Positions 33,331 through 45,255 of a stretch of 64,000 nt of DNA are shown in pieces. Positions within the stretch are counted from its first letter, which is position 1; the number at the start of each line of letters is the position of its first letter. The notes beneath the pieces were generated by a model. It saw nothing but the letters and a program-made list of their open reading frames with translations. It searched no databases and was not told where the DNA came from. Origin of the DNA: Marisa cornuarietis (Eukaryota > Mollusca > Gastropoda > Architaenioglossa > Ampullariidae). The position numbers were made by a program, and so were the translations under genes. The stretch spans positions 310,001 through 374,000 of the forward strand of contig SMMW01000056.1 in the NCBI GenBank assembly GCA_004794655.1, given 5' to 3'.

Positions 33331-35689
33331 TTAATTCTTGTACCCACGGCTCTTTCTGCGACCACGTGCCCGTTCGAACTTTCTGCCCTTGGACCGTACG
33401 TGTGGGCTGAAAATAAAAATCACAAGCCTGATAAGCTCTATATCCTCAAAAAAGGAAGTGCATCGGGGGAAGGGAAGGAGGAAAAACTTATTATTTCTTT
33501 CCACACCAACTGAACATACTCCCTCATTTAGAAACCCCGTATTTAAAAAGAACCCCACACGTGGAAAGAGTGCAACACTTTCATTTTGCACCTCATAAAC
33601 CGAATGCTGCAAAAACAATGATAATATCAGACACCACAGTGTTATTCCGCTGTTTTTTTCCACTCAATGTAACATGCAACTGCAAACTTTTCTATCTGAA
33701 AGAACCGAAAACTTATCTCACCACTACCATAAGCAGCTTTTTTACATAAACTTATCCCTTGAAAGACCAACAGGTTTAGAGGATAACTTACGCTGCTTTG
33801 CTGCCAGGTACACCAGGAGGTGGTCCAAAGTGCCTGAATGCCTCTCGAGCTTTGCGTGGTCCTGCAATAACAGAAACAAATTTACGTGTCTGAACAATAA
33901 AAATTACACACATAATGACCTGCAGATAGTAATGGATGATGAATCCTTATTTACCTGGGTTTTTTTTTTAAACACCAGATCAGGTCAGATTGTTAAAAGC
34001 AAAGTCCTTAAATTATTTTAACCAATAAGGCAAACCGTTACACCTTGATTTCAGACTACATTAAAAAAGAAAGCAGTTACTACTAAAACAACCCACCTTG
34101 CACAAGGACAGTGTTTTTCCCCCTTGGAGCACGCAGAGCCAGCTGATCAAAGGTTAGGAGTTCACCCCCAGCCTTCAGAATACGGGCTCTGGCACCTTCA
34201 GTCACACGAAGTGCACACAGCTACCAAAAAAAACAAAAACTATTAATAATAATTATAACCATCCTTTACCCAATGAAATGTGTGTGATGTTTAGGTACAA
34301 ATCCAATAATAAAAACAGAACTATTTTTTTTACAACCACTGTTATCAGTACTTCAAAAATTAATGGGCTATATGTTAGGTCACATAAAAGTGCAAAGTGT
34401 GAAAGGTCTTTTTGCTCTTTTGTTATGGCAAAAATATAGTGGGTTTTAGCATGTTGTCATTTGTAAAGGGTAACATCAGATGGTATGGCCCACAAGCTCT
34501 CCAAAATGTGATAAGCATATTAATCAAATGAAAGCCTACTTGTTAGCAAAACTTACTAAATGTTTTCTACAGTTTTGACATCAACCTTGGTCTCACCAAG
34601 CAACACAAGCTGCAATGGTCCTTCATAAAAAAAATGGCACAAGCTAAAAAGACAGTAGTATACAATATGTTTACAGACTACATTAATCATTCAATCAAAT
34701 TTGAAGACACGATTAGAAAACCACATACTTTCAGCTTAGGGATCTTGTGAATGCGAACATCATCTGTAACAGTACCTACAACCACCACAGTCTTGCCATC
34801 ACGCCCAGGTTTCTTCATTAAGCGAATCTAAAAATCGGAAAACAGAATTATGACATTGATTTGAAACGAATCCTCAGACACTTAGTCTTTAAATATAGAC
34901 GGAAGGGAATTGTGTTGCACGACGTTACAGATTAATCAACCCGAGGTTACTGATGGTACCTAGAACAGGTTCTTAACGAGCTGCACTAATCATGGCGAAC
35001 AAAACACTAACACCTCATTCTAAAAAAAAAAAAAGAACTTTCTTCCTTACCACTTTGGACAAAGATAATGGCGGCCGATTTGATTTGCTCATGAAGAGCC
35101 TCTTCAGTATTATTTTATTGAATTTGGCATTTGTGCGGCGGGCCAGAAATCTGTACAGCTGAAAAAAATAATATATATTTATAGTTGACACCACAACGTA
35201 TCATTACAACCAATTCGTAAGTCTAAATTTCACCAAGACCTTTACTAAGAATACAACGTTCCTTTACTCCTACTGCAGCCGATGAAAACTTTACAAGTAC
35301 GAATAATTTGTAAACTGAGGTAGCCGACATGATTCACACTTACCGAAAGTACCCAGGAAAAAGTGAAATACAAATGCGCTGAAGAAATCTTAACATATCT
35401 CGGCTTATACACGTGCAGAATAAAATAGTAACAGTGTTAAATTTTTAAAATCATAACAATGCTCACACACCTTGACCAGCAGACGCAAGTAGATATCCTG
35501 CGACTTAGGTTCCGTCCGACGGACCTTTCGGTCATACTTGTGGGTGATATCGATACCCTAAAACCACAGAAATCGATAATTCCACAAATCAGATGAATAT
35601 ATAAATACACAAAAAGGCACGATGAATCCATCATTCATAAGATTTGTTACGATAACGACAGTTCTTTACACATCAACCCCACTCACCAT
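33331..35689 (-). CDS. RPL18: 60S ribosomal protein L18 (eL18), 7 exons, 188 aa
   Basis: Coding exons in transcription order: 35689-35687 (ATG only), 35557-35471, 35158-35051, 34827-34729, 34220-34097, 33861-33792 and 33406-33331 (TAA). All introns are GT-AG on the - strand and phases match, totalling 188 codons, the usual metazoan length. The protein reads [20 protein letters not shown] at the start. It then has [80 protein letters not shown] and the highly basic end [18 protein letters not shown]. These are unmistakable eL18 sequences. It is a structural component of the large ribosomal subunit, acting in the cytosol. The intron directly after the ATG is as in vertebrate RPL18 (recalled). 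No C/D snoRNA with clear boxes was found in the introns. Confidence 0.97.
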
Positions 35690-35722
35690 GATGGTTTCAG
35701 GAAAAGGAAGTGAAGGAAAGAG
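35690..35722 (-). promoter_or_regulatory. RPL18: RPL18 5' leader with TOP-like pyrimidine tract
   Basis: Reading the - strand toward the ATG: CTCTTTCCTTCACTTCCTTT then TCCTGAAACCATC and ATG. The C-started pyrimidine run fits the 5' terminal oligopyrimidine tract of ribosomal protein mRNAs (mTOR/LARP1-controlled in known animals), with a start site near 35720-35722. The start site is inferred from sequence only. Confidence 0.55.
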
Positions 35723-36205
35723 TTAGGAATGATGGGAAATTGCGGGAGATCACTGCTCACATACAAGTCCTTTTAGCAGACGAACTTTTTCCCCACGTTA
35801 TTTTTCGTGTGTTTGCACAAAAGGTGCGACTAAAAAAATAGTGTGCAACTATCTGGCAATAATTTCTCTATGTTTATAATATTGGAAATTTATAGTAAAT
35901 ATTTCAGTTATAAATTCTGTTTTATATACGTTTTCGTTTTCTGTCAGAAATGGACATCAATAGAAATTTCACGGACCTCATTTGCCCTTTATTTCCCGCG
36001 AAGTGTCTTGAATGTCATTTGAACATTTATATTATGAAATATGTTTTACATTAAATTATTTAATGGTAGTAGTATTATATTTTTACATTTATATTCTAAA
36101 TTTGTCTCAAAATGTATGTTGCATCATATCGGAATCGATCTGTCTCGTTTCTTTCCTAATATGTTTTACTCGGCCATGCGTCTCTTGAATGGGGCTGTGC
36201 GAATG

Positions 36206-36376
36206 AATGAAACATGAATGGGGAAGTCTGTTTGGTGCATACGAATGTGTGTGTATGTGTGTGCGTGTGTGTTATGTGTGTGTGCGTGTACGTGTGTTTT
36301 GTGTGTTAAATTGTATCGAGCTGCCACTGCCACCCAATTGCCCTCTGGGACAAATAAAGTATTATCTTATCTTATT
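36206..36376 (+). repeat. Probable non-LTR retrotransposon 3' tail
   Basis: A degenerate GT tract is followed by GCCCTCTGGGACAAATAAAG and a short (TATCT)n tail (tattatcttatcttatt). An AATAAAG close to a short tandem 3' tail is typical of CR1/L2-group element ends. No coding remnant is visible. Confidence 0.45.
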
Positions 36377-37139
36377 CTCTCTCTCATGATCTCATCGACA
36401 CACAATTAAGGGACGGAGAGGGAGGAAGAACTGTACTCGGGAAACCTGGTTGCTATTTTTGTGACCTCAGCAAATATTCGATTCTTCCAATGTTACAACA
36501 GCAAGTTTTAATCTATTTAGGCTTTATCGCCATAACGCGATTCGAGGAAAAAGCCCTTTAATTAATTTATGCCTGAACCGTTCATGTGAAGATACTCGAT
36601 CCTGCTCAAGGAACGTGCAAACTGCAAGTACCGTGAGACTACTGCACGCTTGCACTTAATTAGCCGACATCGGAATCCACAAAAGACCCTGCTTTTTCTT
36701 TTTCTTTCTTATTTCTTTTTGTTTTTTGTGGGGTTTTTTTTTTTTTTTTTTGAAGTGTACTGTTAATTCTCTTCGGTGTCATTCACCTCCGTATGGCTTC
36801 TTTCATCTCACCATGTGCGCTCTGTGTTCCACAACTGCTTTAATTCTGAACGTTGATGTGCAGGAGACGACACAGTTCTCATTCACTCGATAGATAAATG
36901 TTAATTTCTTTCGTACGACGAGGACAGACGTAAAACACACAAGCATTGATCGTGCGGACTGTCACATACAGGTATATATATAAAATTTAAAATGAATTTA
37001 TTTACATATATGTATATCAACTCTGTTCCGATCTGTCCTGCTTCTCGTGTTTAATATAATTATTATACCTAGCCCCGGACCAGCCCCAGGACAATCTGTA
37101 GTAACTTTACTAAGTACAGTAATCTACACGGAGGGTAAA

Positions 37140-37900
37140 GGTGGGGGGACGTGTTAGTAACGCGAGCCGCCAACGCGCGGGACCTATATATAAAGCACAC
37201 TGCGGAAAAATGCCACTTCTCCCGTGCTTGGTGGGGATCGAAGCGGTCACCTTGCGGCAGCAGGCGCTTGGGGGTAGCTAGGGGCCCGGGGATACCGCTC
37301 TTTTACCTTAGACTAGAGCAAGTGGGGAGTAGAGTAGGCTACGTATATCTTGGGTGCAAGCACGGATTTTTGCCCGCTACATTAATTTACTCTCAATTTC
37401 GGGCGTTACGTCACCCGGCCCAGTCCATGCATGGTCTGCTGCCCAGGGCCGCCGAGAGCCAGCACGGGCCCCGGGGCAGATGACTTGGCCGGGCCCCTTG
37501 TAATTGTAATCGTAAATTATTTTCCCAGTATATAATAATGTTTACAGTTTATCAATATGTTTATTTCATTCAGTAACGTAACATAAACTACAAAAATTAG
37601 GACAAGTGCCCTAAGATTTTTATCTCTACTTGAACATAGAGTTGTTTACAGGTTAGGGGTTAGTAAATGAGGAAAAATGATCTTAAAGGATCAGACCTGT
37701 ACGTAGTACCCCACTCCATAGAAAAAGAACCCCAGAGAGAGGAATGTTGCGTCAACCTTTCCTTAAAAGAAAAAGAGAAAGGAAAAGAAGGAAAAAATCT
37801 ACTCACCAAGGCCGGCCGGGCCCCCCTTCACAACTGCGGGCCCGGGTACACCTGACCCCCCCTGTCCCCACCACCTCTCGTCAGGCCTGCTGCTGCCTGA
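37140..37900. repeat. GC-rich repeat-like islands in AT-rich DNA
   Basis: Segments containing GGGGCCCGGGGAT (about 37280), GCACGGGCCCCGGGGCAG (about 37453), GGCCGGGCCCC (about 37488), GGCCGGCCGGGCCCCCC (about 37810) and GCGGGCCCGGG (about 37838) share GGGCCC cores, separated by AT-rich sequence. On the - strand GACCGCTTCGATCCCCACC (about 37230-37250) resembles a tRNA box B. Possible degenerate transposon; family unknown. Confidence 0.3.
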
Positions 37901-38215
37901 TCGCGACCAGGCACAGAGCAGGGATGAGGGAACTACAGCGGTTCTAACAGGCGTCCACCCCACTACAATATAACACATATTTTTCATCCCTGGATAGGTA
38001 TTATATATTATAGCTTTTCCTGTAAGATGTGGTAGCGCCCTTTGTATGGACCCAAAAGTCTAGCTGGTAGATTCGATCATTTAGAACTGGGAAAGAGCAC
38101 ATATTTTTGTGTAAGTTAAAACAAAGCAATACTTTTAAGTAACGATGCCACAGACTTCACAGAGATCATCGAAGGTCGTGGACGATGCTCCCAAAAACCA
38201 AAACATGAGGGCTTA

Positions 38216-38273
38216 ACTAATCACGTGACAAACACAAGCTCTGTCAGTGGTCACATGATCTGTAGACGCTAAA
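38216..38273 (+). promoter_or_regulatory. Sphingosine kinase proximal upstream region with two MiT/TFE-type E-boxes
   Basis: TCACGTGA at 38221-38228 and TCACATGA at 38251-38258 lie 30 bp apart and end 45 and 15 bp before the ATG. TCACGTGA is the core of the CLEAR motif and TCACATGA is the M-box variant bound by MITF/TFE bHLH-zip factors in other animals. The start site is unknown, so either motif could instead lie in the 5' UTR. Confidence 0.4.
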
Positions 38274-41200
38274 ATGGCGAACTGGAGAGACGAGGTACTT
38301 TTGGAAGGTGAATTTCGCTTTTCATCAAAGAAGCGGGTACTTTTAAAAGTAACTCTCACTCCAGTAGGACTTTACTACAGTCCAATTACCAGCAGTAATC
38401 AATATGAGGAAAAGTTGGTGCGCATGAGTGACATTGTAGGTTGTCAGTGCACCGAGTCAAGTTCCACTCCTTCCAAATTGCAATCGGATAATATAGCAGC
38501 GGCATTCACTGTCTTTTCGTACCCTTTTCGAAAGAAATTATTCAGCGGTAAAAGAACACGATATCGTCAAGTCACAACATTTGAAATAAGTACCCATAAA
38601 TCGTTCGAAGAGAACTGGAAAATATGTAGGAAGTGGCGAAGTGTGATCTGCTGTTTAGCAAGGGAGATCCAAGTGCGTCCAGAGGGTAAGTCACTGCAGT
38701 GACTTGAGTGAGTGGATTTTCTTGGATTTCTAATACGAAACGTTCGTTCCATTTTAAAAGTGTTTTCTTTTTTAGTGTCCTTAAAAACATAGTTAATTTA
38801 ACTTTGTGTTTTTACTGGTACGGAAAGAACAGCAGTAATCTCGATTAGTAGTCTAAGGATTTAATCGTTTTGAGAGAGGATAGAGAGCAACATCCTTGTA
38901 TTTCTGATGGCTGTATGAGTTATTGAAAATCAAATGCTCAAGAACACGGCTGTTTTTTGTGAATGTCTGTGGGTGTATGTGGATGCATATGTCCATACAT
39001 TACATGCAGTAAGAGACATTTTATATGAAGAATCAGCTGTGCATAACTGACTTTACATCAGCAACAAAGAGAGAAAGAATCAGTAAATCACATAGGATAC
39101 AAAAAAGAACACAAACCAGCAAGGAAGAAATCGAAAATTTTTAGTTTTATATTAAGTCTTTCCATATAGATTTGAAATATACAGTATTATTCATTGTCAC
39201 CTTACCATGATATCCATTACTGAGCAACTGAGCAATGTTCAGTAATTTTGTTGACTCTTTAAAAAAAAAAACATGAAAGCAAATAATATCCAGAGGTTTC
39301 AAAACACACAGAAAAATTACTGGTAAGCACTTCAAACAACTTAAAATAAAATCACCCCTAGGGCCAGACTCAGCATGTGAGCAACAGTCTTTGTGGATAA
39401 CTGCCTGAAATCACAGCAGACTGTTTTTCCTATAAAAAAAAAACCTTCAGTCACAAGATTGTATTAACAGTTGTACAATTCAAACTTGTATTGAATGCAT
39501 CATGCCATTCAGAGCAATGAAGATGTGTATTTTTATTGTTGAAAAAGATGGCAAGACACACTTTGAACAGTCATATGTTTGTACTTTTACTGTCCCTATT
39601 AACTGACAGCCAGTTATTTTACATCTGTCCTAATGTGCTAAATGCTGTTGTCACTAATATTAACATGTTTATTTAGTGAGTTCACCAAATATTATTTCAG
39701 TCTCTGTATTGTTGGCACTTCCATTTATTATGATTATGTTGCAATACCTACTACCCACCATTCCTCACAGATTTCTTGATGACTCAGCTTTCAGCTAGTT
39801 ATCGATAACATGCATTTGTTGTAGATGTTGATACATGTACTCCACCACCCCGTGGCAGGCTCCTGGTCCTTGTCAACCCTTCTAGTGGCTCTGGTCGTGC
39901 CCTTCAGACTTTCAAAAATGAAGTTGTGAATATGCTGGAGGAAGCCAACATCCCTTTCAAGCTTGTTGTCACTGGTATGATGAATAAGGCCTTTACCTAT
40001 GATACATAAGCACACAGCAAAAGTATTGCTGACAGGCTCACATGCATTCACTCACATATACAGTATACAAACATTGTTTAAATACATGTACCCAAGGCTG
40101 AATAAATCCCTTTACACCACTGAAGATCATTTAAGTTACTAAAAACAAGCAATAATAGTAATCTAAAACTTTGTGAAATGTTCCTTCACTTAGGCACCGT
40201 TCACCAAATATAAGTTATCTTGGTTGCATTTCAACAAAGAAAAGACTTATGTCCATCATGGTACATAGCAATTTTTTTTTTATTTTAAAGCAGATTGCTG
40301 CATCTTCTGTTCAAAAGGCAAAGTAGAAGAAAATGATAAGCTAAGTGGTGAAGAGAAGCAAACTTGTGTAGAAGTTACCACATAGCAAAGTTAATGCATA
40401 TTGTAAAATGATAAATAGTATATGTATGTATTCTAAAAGACAGAAGCTTTGTGAAGTGCTTGTACTCAGTATTGTTTTTGGTCTGGACATTACACAAGAC
40501 CTCTAAGTCCTAAAGTATTGATGGCTTAGTAATTTTTTCAGAATATGCTGGTCATGCCCAGGATATAGTTCAGAATCTGGAGCTTTCAGACTGGGGGGGT
40601 TTGGTCATTGTATCAGGAGATGGACTGATATTTGAGGTATGGACACACCCTATATCCAGCAGTTAGTTTCTGCAGTACCTGTACCTGCAAGATGTGACAA
40701 ATGAATTTAGACACCCACTTTTAACCATGTTTCCTAATATATGCAGCCAGCATTCCCCCCTCCCCTGTTTGACCAATGGATTTTTTTTAAACCTGATGAA
40801 GTCCTGCTAATATGCAGAATAGAAAACACAGCTATAACATTTAGCAGTTAGACAATGTGTGGGTTGTGCTAGACCTGTTGTATTAGTGGACAGAGGTGTG
40901 TAAGTTGTCAAACCAGCAATGCATCAAAGAAATAAGCATTGAAATGTCTATCTAGGTGATCAATGGACTGATGAAGCGGGTTGATTGGAGTTCAGCCATC
41001 AAGACACCGGTAGGCTGTGTGCCTGGCGGTTCTGGAAATGCATTGGCCTGTTCCATCAACTATTCTGCAGGGTGAGTTTATTAAGGCATGCTTTTGCTGT
41101 GTTGTATGACATCATATATCAAGAAAATCAGGAACATTATAACATGTTGAGAGGGTATTTTCAAATCAACTGTAAACCTTCAGTAGTTTGTACTTTTGCA

Positions 41201-43446
41201 GGCTGTCTTACTGCCTATAATGTCTTCATAAGCTGTTTATAGTCAGACTGTTTAGTCATTTATGTAAATGTGAAAAAAATTTATGAAACTGTGTTCACAC
41301 CACATTTTGGCATATGGGTTGTTGGGAAGTGATTTGATGTTTTACGCCAACCTAGCAACTGAGGCTATATCATAGCAAGACTGCCAGCCCTGTAAACAAA
41401 TACCACATTTGTTGTGAAAAAATAGCGTGCCCAAGACAGAGCTGAACCCAGGACAGGTAACCCTTACTCGGCTCACTGTATTAGTGACAGTTGCTAACAG
41501 TTGTGCCACCAGACCGCCCTTGGCATATAAGAGAGAGTGTGTGTAAGGAAGAGAGAGACTCGGCAACACACTTAACAGGAAAAAATGGAGCTTAATAAGA
41601 ACATTTCTAAATCCTTAGAAGTATGTGATGATCTTTCAGAATCAACAGTCAGAATGAGGCTAGTCAAAGAATAACTGCTAAATGTTTTACTAGTTTTGTT
41701 CTTTTTTTCAGGGAACCAGTTGATGTGGATGCCGCCCTCCATTCAACGTTTATATTAGTCAAACATCGAGTCCTGCCCATGGATCTTGTTCTCATACAAA
41801 CTCCAACCCAGCAGTATTTTTCCTTCCTCTCTGTCACATGGGGAATAGTTGCTGACATTGACTTTGAATCTGAGAAATATCGCAACCTTGGAGAAGCTCG
41901 TTTTACCTTTGGAGCCATAAAGAGGATTGCAAGTATGTAGCAAGGCTGAAGTATGGATGGGCAAAAAACAGATATGTACTAATACAGACTTCCCATTGCT
42001 ATAAATCCAGATATTTTTACCATCTATAACACGTTTTGTGGGAAAGGGGAGATTTGGCCCTCAGCCTTTTTCCACACTGTGATCGCCCATCCATTGATTA
42101 TTGAAAAAATCTGTAAACTTGACATTCATTCTTCAGTGCTAACTAATGTATTGGTTGATGTTAGACAGAATGTGAATGTTTTGACAGCAATGCAGAGGTG
42201 TCTGAATTAAATTGCTTCTTCTGTTAGTTTCTAGTTCCTTTCTTAGAGATCTATCATAAAGATAGCATCAAGTTCCGAATTCCTTATAATTTTTCTTGGC
42301 AGAGGCTTGTGGTCAAGTTGATAGTTATTCTATTTCCTTTCATTTTGTGACATAAAACGTTTTGTGTTTTGAGTATTGCTTTGCATTGTAATTACAAGCA
42401 AAATCTTTCTATGCATTTTTTAATCCCTAGATCTCCGATCCTACCAAGGCCGCCTGTCATTCCTTCCTGTAGCTCAGTACACCTCTAAAACACCTACCAA
42501 GCCGAGGACATTAGTAAAGTTACGGAGGTTTTCTCTGCGCAGTTCTGGCAGCAGCTGTTCCCTGAGTGCAGATAGCAGCACTTCCAGACATTCTACACCT
42601 CCTGTAGTACTAACTAATGTTACTACTCCTAACAGTGTGCCCTCAGCTAAACAGGACCCTCAAAGCAATAGTAATGGTGACACTATTGCTAAGGGCATTG
42701 CTGATAATAATGATTCTGAGCAGAGCCATAGAGAAGCAGAAACCAGTGTGCATGAGAAAAACAACACATCTGAAAAAGAAAACGGAGAAGTGGATTTTGA
42801 TGTAATTGCAAATAATGCTGCTGTATCTCAAGGTGATGAAGGAAAAGAAGAACAGAGCTTGACCTCAAAGGGAAAACCAGATTCTAATAACTCAAGAGCT
42901 CCTGATAGTAACCAGTTTCAGGACCTAGATCTTGCATGTCAATCAGAATCTGAAGGCTCTTTTCCCAAAGAAATGTCTAAAGGATTCTCTGAAGTCCAGG
43001 AAGCAGATATTGAGGAAGAGACATTTTATGCCAAAAAAAAGGATGGACAGGCTGTGCCAGCAACACTGTTGCCGCCCCTTGTTGAACCAGTGCCTGAGAA
43101 TTGGGTGGTGGTTGAAGACAAGTTTGTGCTTGTTTGTGCTTTGTATCAGACACATCTAGGAAGTGAGATGCTGGGAGCCCCAGCCGCTCATATGGCTGAT
43201 GGGGTCATTCATCTTATGTTTGTTCGGGACGGCATTACTCGCAACCATCTATTAAGTCTTTTTTTAGCATTCAGTGAAGGAGGTCATGTTGATTCGCCAT
43301 ATGTGGAATTTGTTCCTGTCCTGGCTTTCCGATTAGAACCTTATGAGACTAGTGGCAACATTATGATTGATGGTGAACGACTCGACCCCATGCCCTTACA
43401 AGGTCAGGTACTGCCTAGTATTGCACGAATCATGGGAATAAAGTAA
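38274..43446 (+). CDS. SPHK: Sphingosine kinase, 6 exons, 669 aa
   Basis: Exons 38274-38685, 39825-39974, 40542-40636, 40956-41071, 41712-41932 and 42431-43446, with TAA at 43444. GT-AG introns and matching phases give 669 codons. The product phosphorylates sphingosine to sphingosine-1-phosphate using ATP. Visible: ATP-loop LVNPSSGSGRA (about 154-164), catalytic SGDGL (212-216, Asp214 as base), VPGGSGNALA (241-250), and PMDL (Asp282 at the position that binds the sphingosine amine). Also WGIVADIDFESEKYRNLGEA and YQGRLSFLP, all family-diagnostic. About 200 residues of Ser/Asn/Glu-rich linker (about 350-530) precede the C-terminal sheet (PENWVVVEDKFVLVCALYQT ... HLMFVRDGITRNHLL). Length and linker resemble vertebrate SPHK2 more than the short SPHK1, but one invertebrate gene can correspond to both. 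The ATG is preceded by AAA in a fair context and is the first in frame. Confidence 0.95.
41335..41525 (-). repeat. tRNA-derived SINE in sphingosine kinase intron 4
   Basis: On the - strand: GGGCGGTCTGGTGGCACAAC, then box A-like TGGCACAACTGTTAGCA (41492-41508), then box B GGGTTCAGCTC (41439-41449). A body follows containing CAGGGCTGGCAGTCTTGC and the end GTTGGCGTAAAACATC. Head-to-tail order is that of a tRNA-derived SINE. A second copy lies at 31591-31714. Confidence 0.65.
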
Positions 43447-43972
43447 ATTACTTTTTAAGATAAAGATATACACTAATGAGTATATGAAGTGGAAATGGTA
43501 CAGAAATACTTGTAGGCAGGAAGAGCTGTAATGCTTTGTTGCATTTGTTTTGCCAAATTTTTAAACGTATAAAATTCATGTCATTGTTTTTGAACTGCAT
43601 CCCAACCCAAAATCTGTGTGGCAAAAATATATAACATCAAGCTGTAAACAGAAAATTAGTTCTTATCATCAATTTCCATCATGTTGTGATTATATACTTT
43701 CTTCATTATGGCACTAAGGGTGGATGTGTTTCCAGACTAGAGAAATAAGATGAGGTGTTTGTCTTGTTGTCATGACAGGAGAAATAACACACACTGGAGT
43801 TTTGAAAGCACAAACTGCACAAATCCTGCAACAACGTACCCTTTGCCTCTTAATGTGGAGCAAATCTGAAACTGTGCAAATGGTGATTCAGAATCTAGTG
43901 TGTGAGGAAAAGTTATTGCCATTGTTTGCTAATCAGTATCACCACAAACTTCCCATCACAAAATATGCATGA

Positions 43973-43978
43973 AATAAA
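43973..43978 (+). terminator. SPHK: Sphingosine kinase poly(A) signal candidate
   Basis: AATAAA in gcatgaaataaagcttc, about 530 nt past the stop. Another AATAAA lies about 30 nt further on (ttaataaacac). The one used is unknown. Confidence 0.5.
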
Positions 43979-44696
43979 GCTTCAACGAAGGAACGTAAAC
44001 TTTGCTTAATAAACACAAAAATTACTAAACAAAAATAATAGAATCTCATGAATCAGCGATGGAAAATTGAGTGGTCAGTAGAAGGGGACTAGGGCAGTGC
44101 ATGGTGCAGTATTAGATGAAGTGAATTTGATATGTCCACCCCTGGACATGTGTTCACTCTGTTGATATGTACTCGGTGCATATTGTGATCTGCATATCAC
44201 AGCAAGCTTACCATGTGTGAATGGTTCTGAAAATGCACTTGCTAGGCAGCAGTACATTATTGTGTCTGTGATCTCCCTGTGGAAGATTGAACAAAGGGTA
44301 AAAAAAATAATAAATAGCTTGATTGAGAAGTATAACATTTTGTAAAGCTATGGAAATTCAGGTCCTTTCATGTGTGAACTGCTTTGTGATCTAAGCAGCC
44401 AGACAAAATGACATTGTTTTTTTGACATGGTTACCACTAAGCTTAGTGAGTGTAAAGCACAATTCTGGTGTAGATTTTTGTAAAATGAGTGTACTTGGAG
44501 TAAGTACTGTTTATGTGATAAAACTTTATGAAAATCAAGTATGTTATAAATTCTTTTCTTTTTTATTATGTTATTTGAAAAAAAACTGTGCTGCTTTTAC
44601 CAATATGAAAGGTATTGCAACGCATCTTATAATCTGTTTAGTCTTATGTATAAAGTTGGTTTATATTTTGTATGCACAGAAGTGTACACATTTTTT

Positions 44697-44856
44697 CCCC
44701 CTGATTTTTTGCGTCCAGAGCGACTGCTCCATTTGTTCTCAACACTGATTATTATTTTATGTTTATGTGTTTTACCTTTTTTTTCAAGTGCTTTGAGCCT
44801 GCTTTTGATGGTGGGGGTAAAGTGCTATATAAATATACATTATTATTATTACTGAT
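44697..44856 (+). repeat. Retroposon 3' tail (copy 1)
   Basis: GTGCTTTGAGCCTGC, a short gap, AAGTGCTATATAAATATACA, then (TTA)n. This is the 'AAGYGCTATATAAAT...(ATT)n' 3' end shared by many L2-related LINEs and SINEs. Confidence 0.5.
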
Positions 44857-45165
44857 CTCTGCTATCTTACGAGGACCTTGGTTTAGCACATTCCACTCTT
44901 TATCATCCATATACACCTGTGAACAGAGTAGAATACGCTATTGTTAAACATTCCTGATGCATGTCATCGTATCCATGCACATAGACATGCACAGTCCTTT
45001 TTTAATGGTGAATGGTTCACATGCAGACTGACTGTTTAGCAGAGGGAGTTGGTGTTTTTTTTTTGTTGTTTCTCTTTTTATAATTTTGTTGTTGTTGTTG
45101 ATGCATCTATCTGTTTGCTCACCATCTGACTCTATATGTGTGTCATGCCTTTTTCCCCCCACCTC

Positions 45166-45255
45166 CCCCGTACTTTGCTTTCTTTGGTAAGGTGCATTGA
45201 GCACTTTTGTTAAGAAGGGAAGTGTGCTATATAAATTTCATTTATTATTATTATT
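45166..45255 (+). repeat. Retroposon 3' tail (copy 2)
   Basis: GGTGCATTGAGCACTT, a short gap, AGTGTGCTATATAAATTTCA, then (TTA)n. Same layout as the tail ending at 44856 but diverged from it. Confidence 0.5.

Larger units (their letters stand above)
35723..38215. other. Intergenic region between divergent RPL18 and sphingosine kinase genes
   Basis: AT-rich with two GC-rich islands near 37.15-37.5 and 37.8-37.9 kb, which look like inserted repeat. Also a degenerate GT tract and LINE-like tail at about 36.25-36.38 kb, and a T18 run near 36731. No gene is supported. Confidence 0.45.

Noticed and set aside
33331..35689. C/D or H/ACA snoRNA genes in the RPL18 introns
   Set aside because: Looked for RTGATGA...CTGA pairs on the transcribed strand and found no convincing pair. 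The GGATGATGA near 33932 is on the wrong strand and has no D box.
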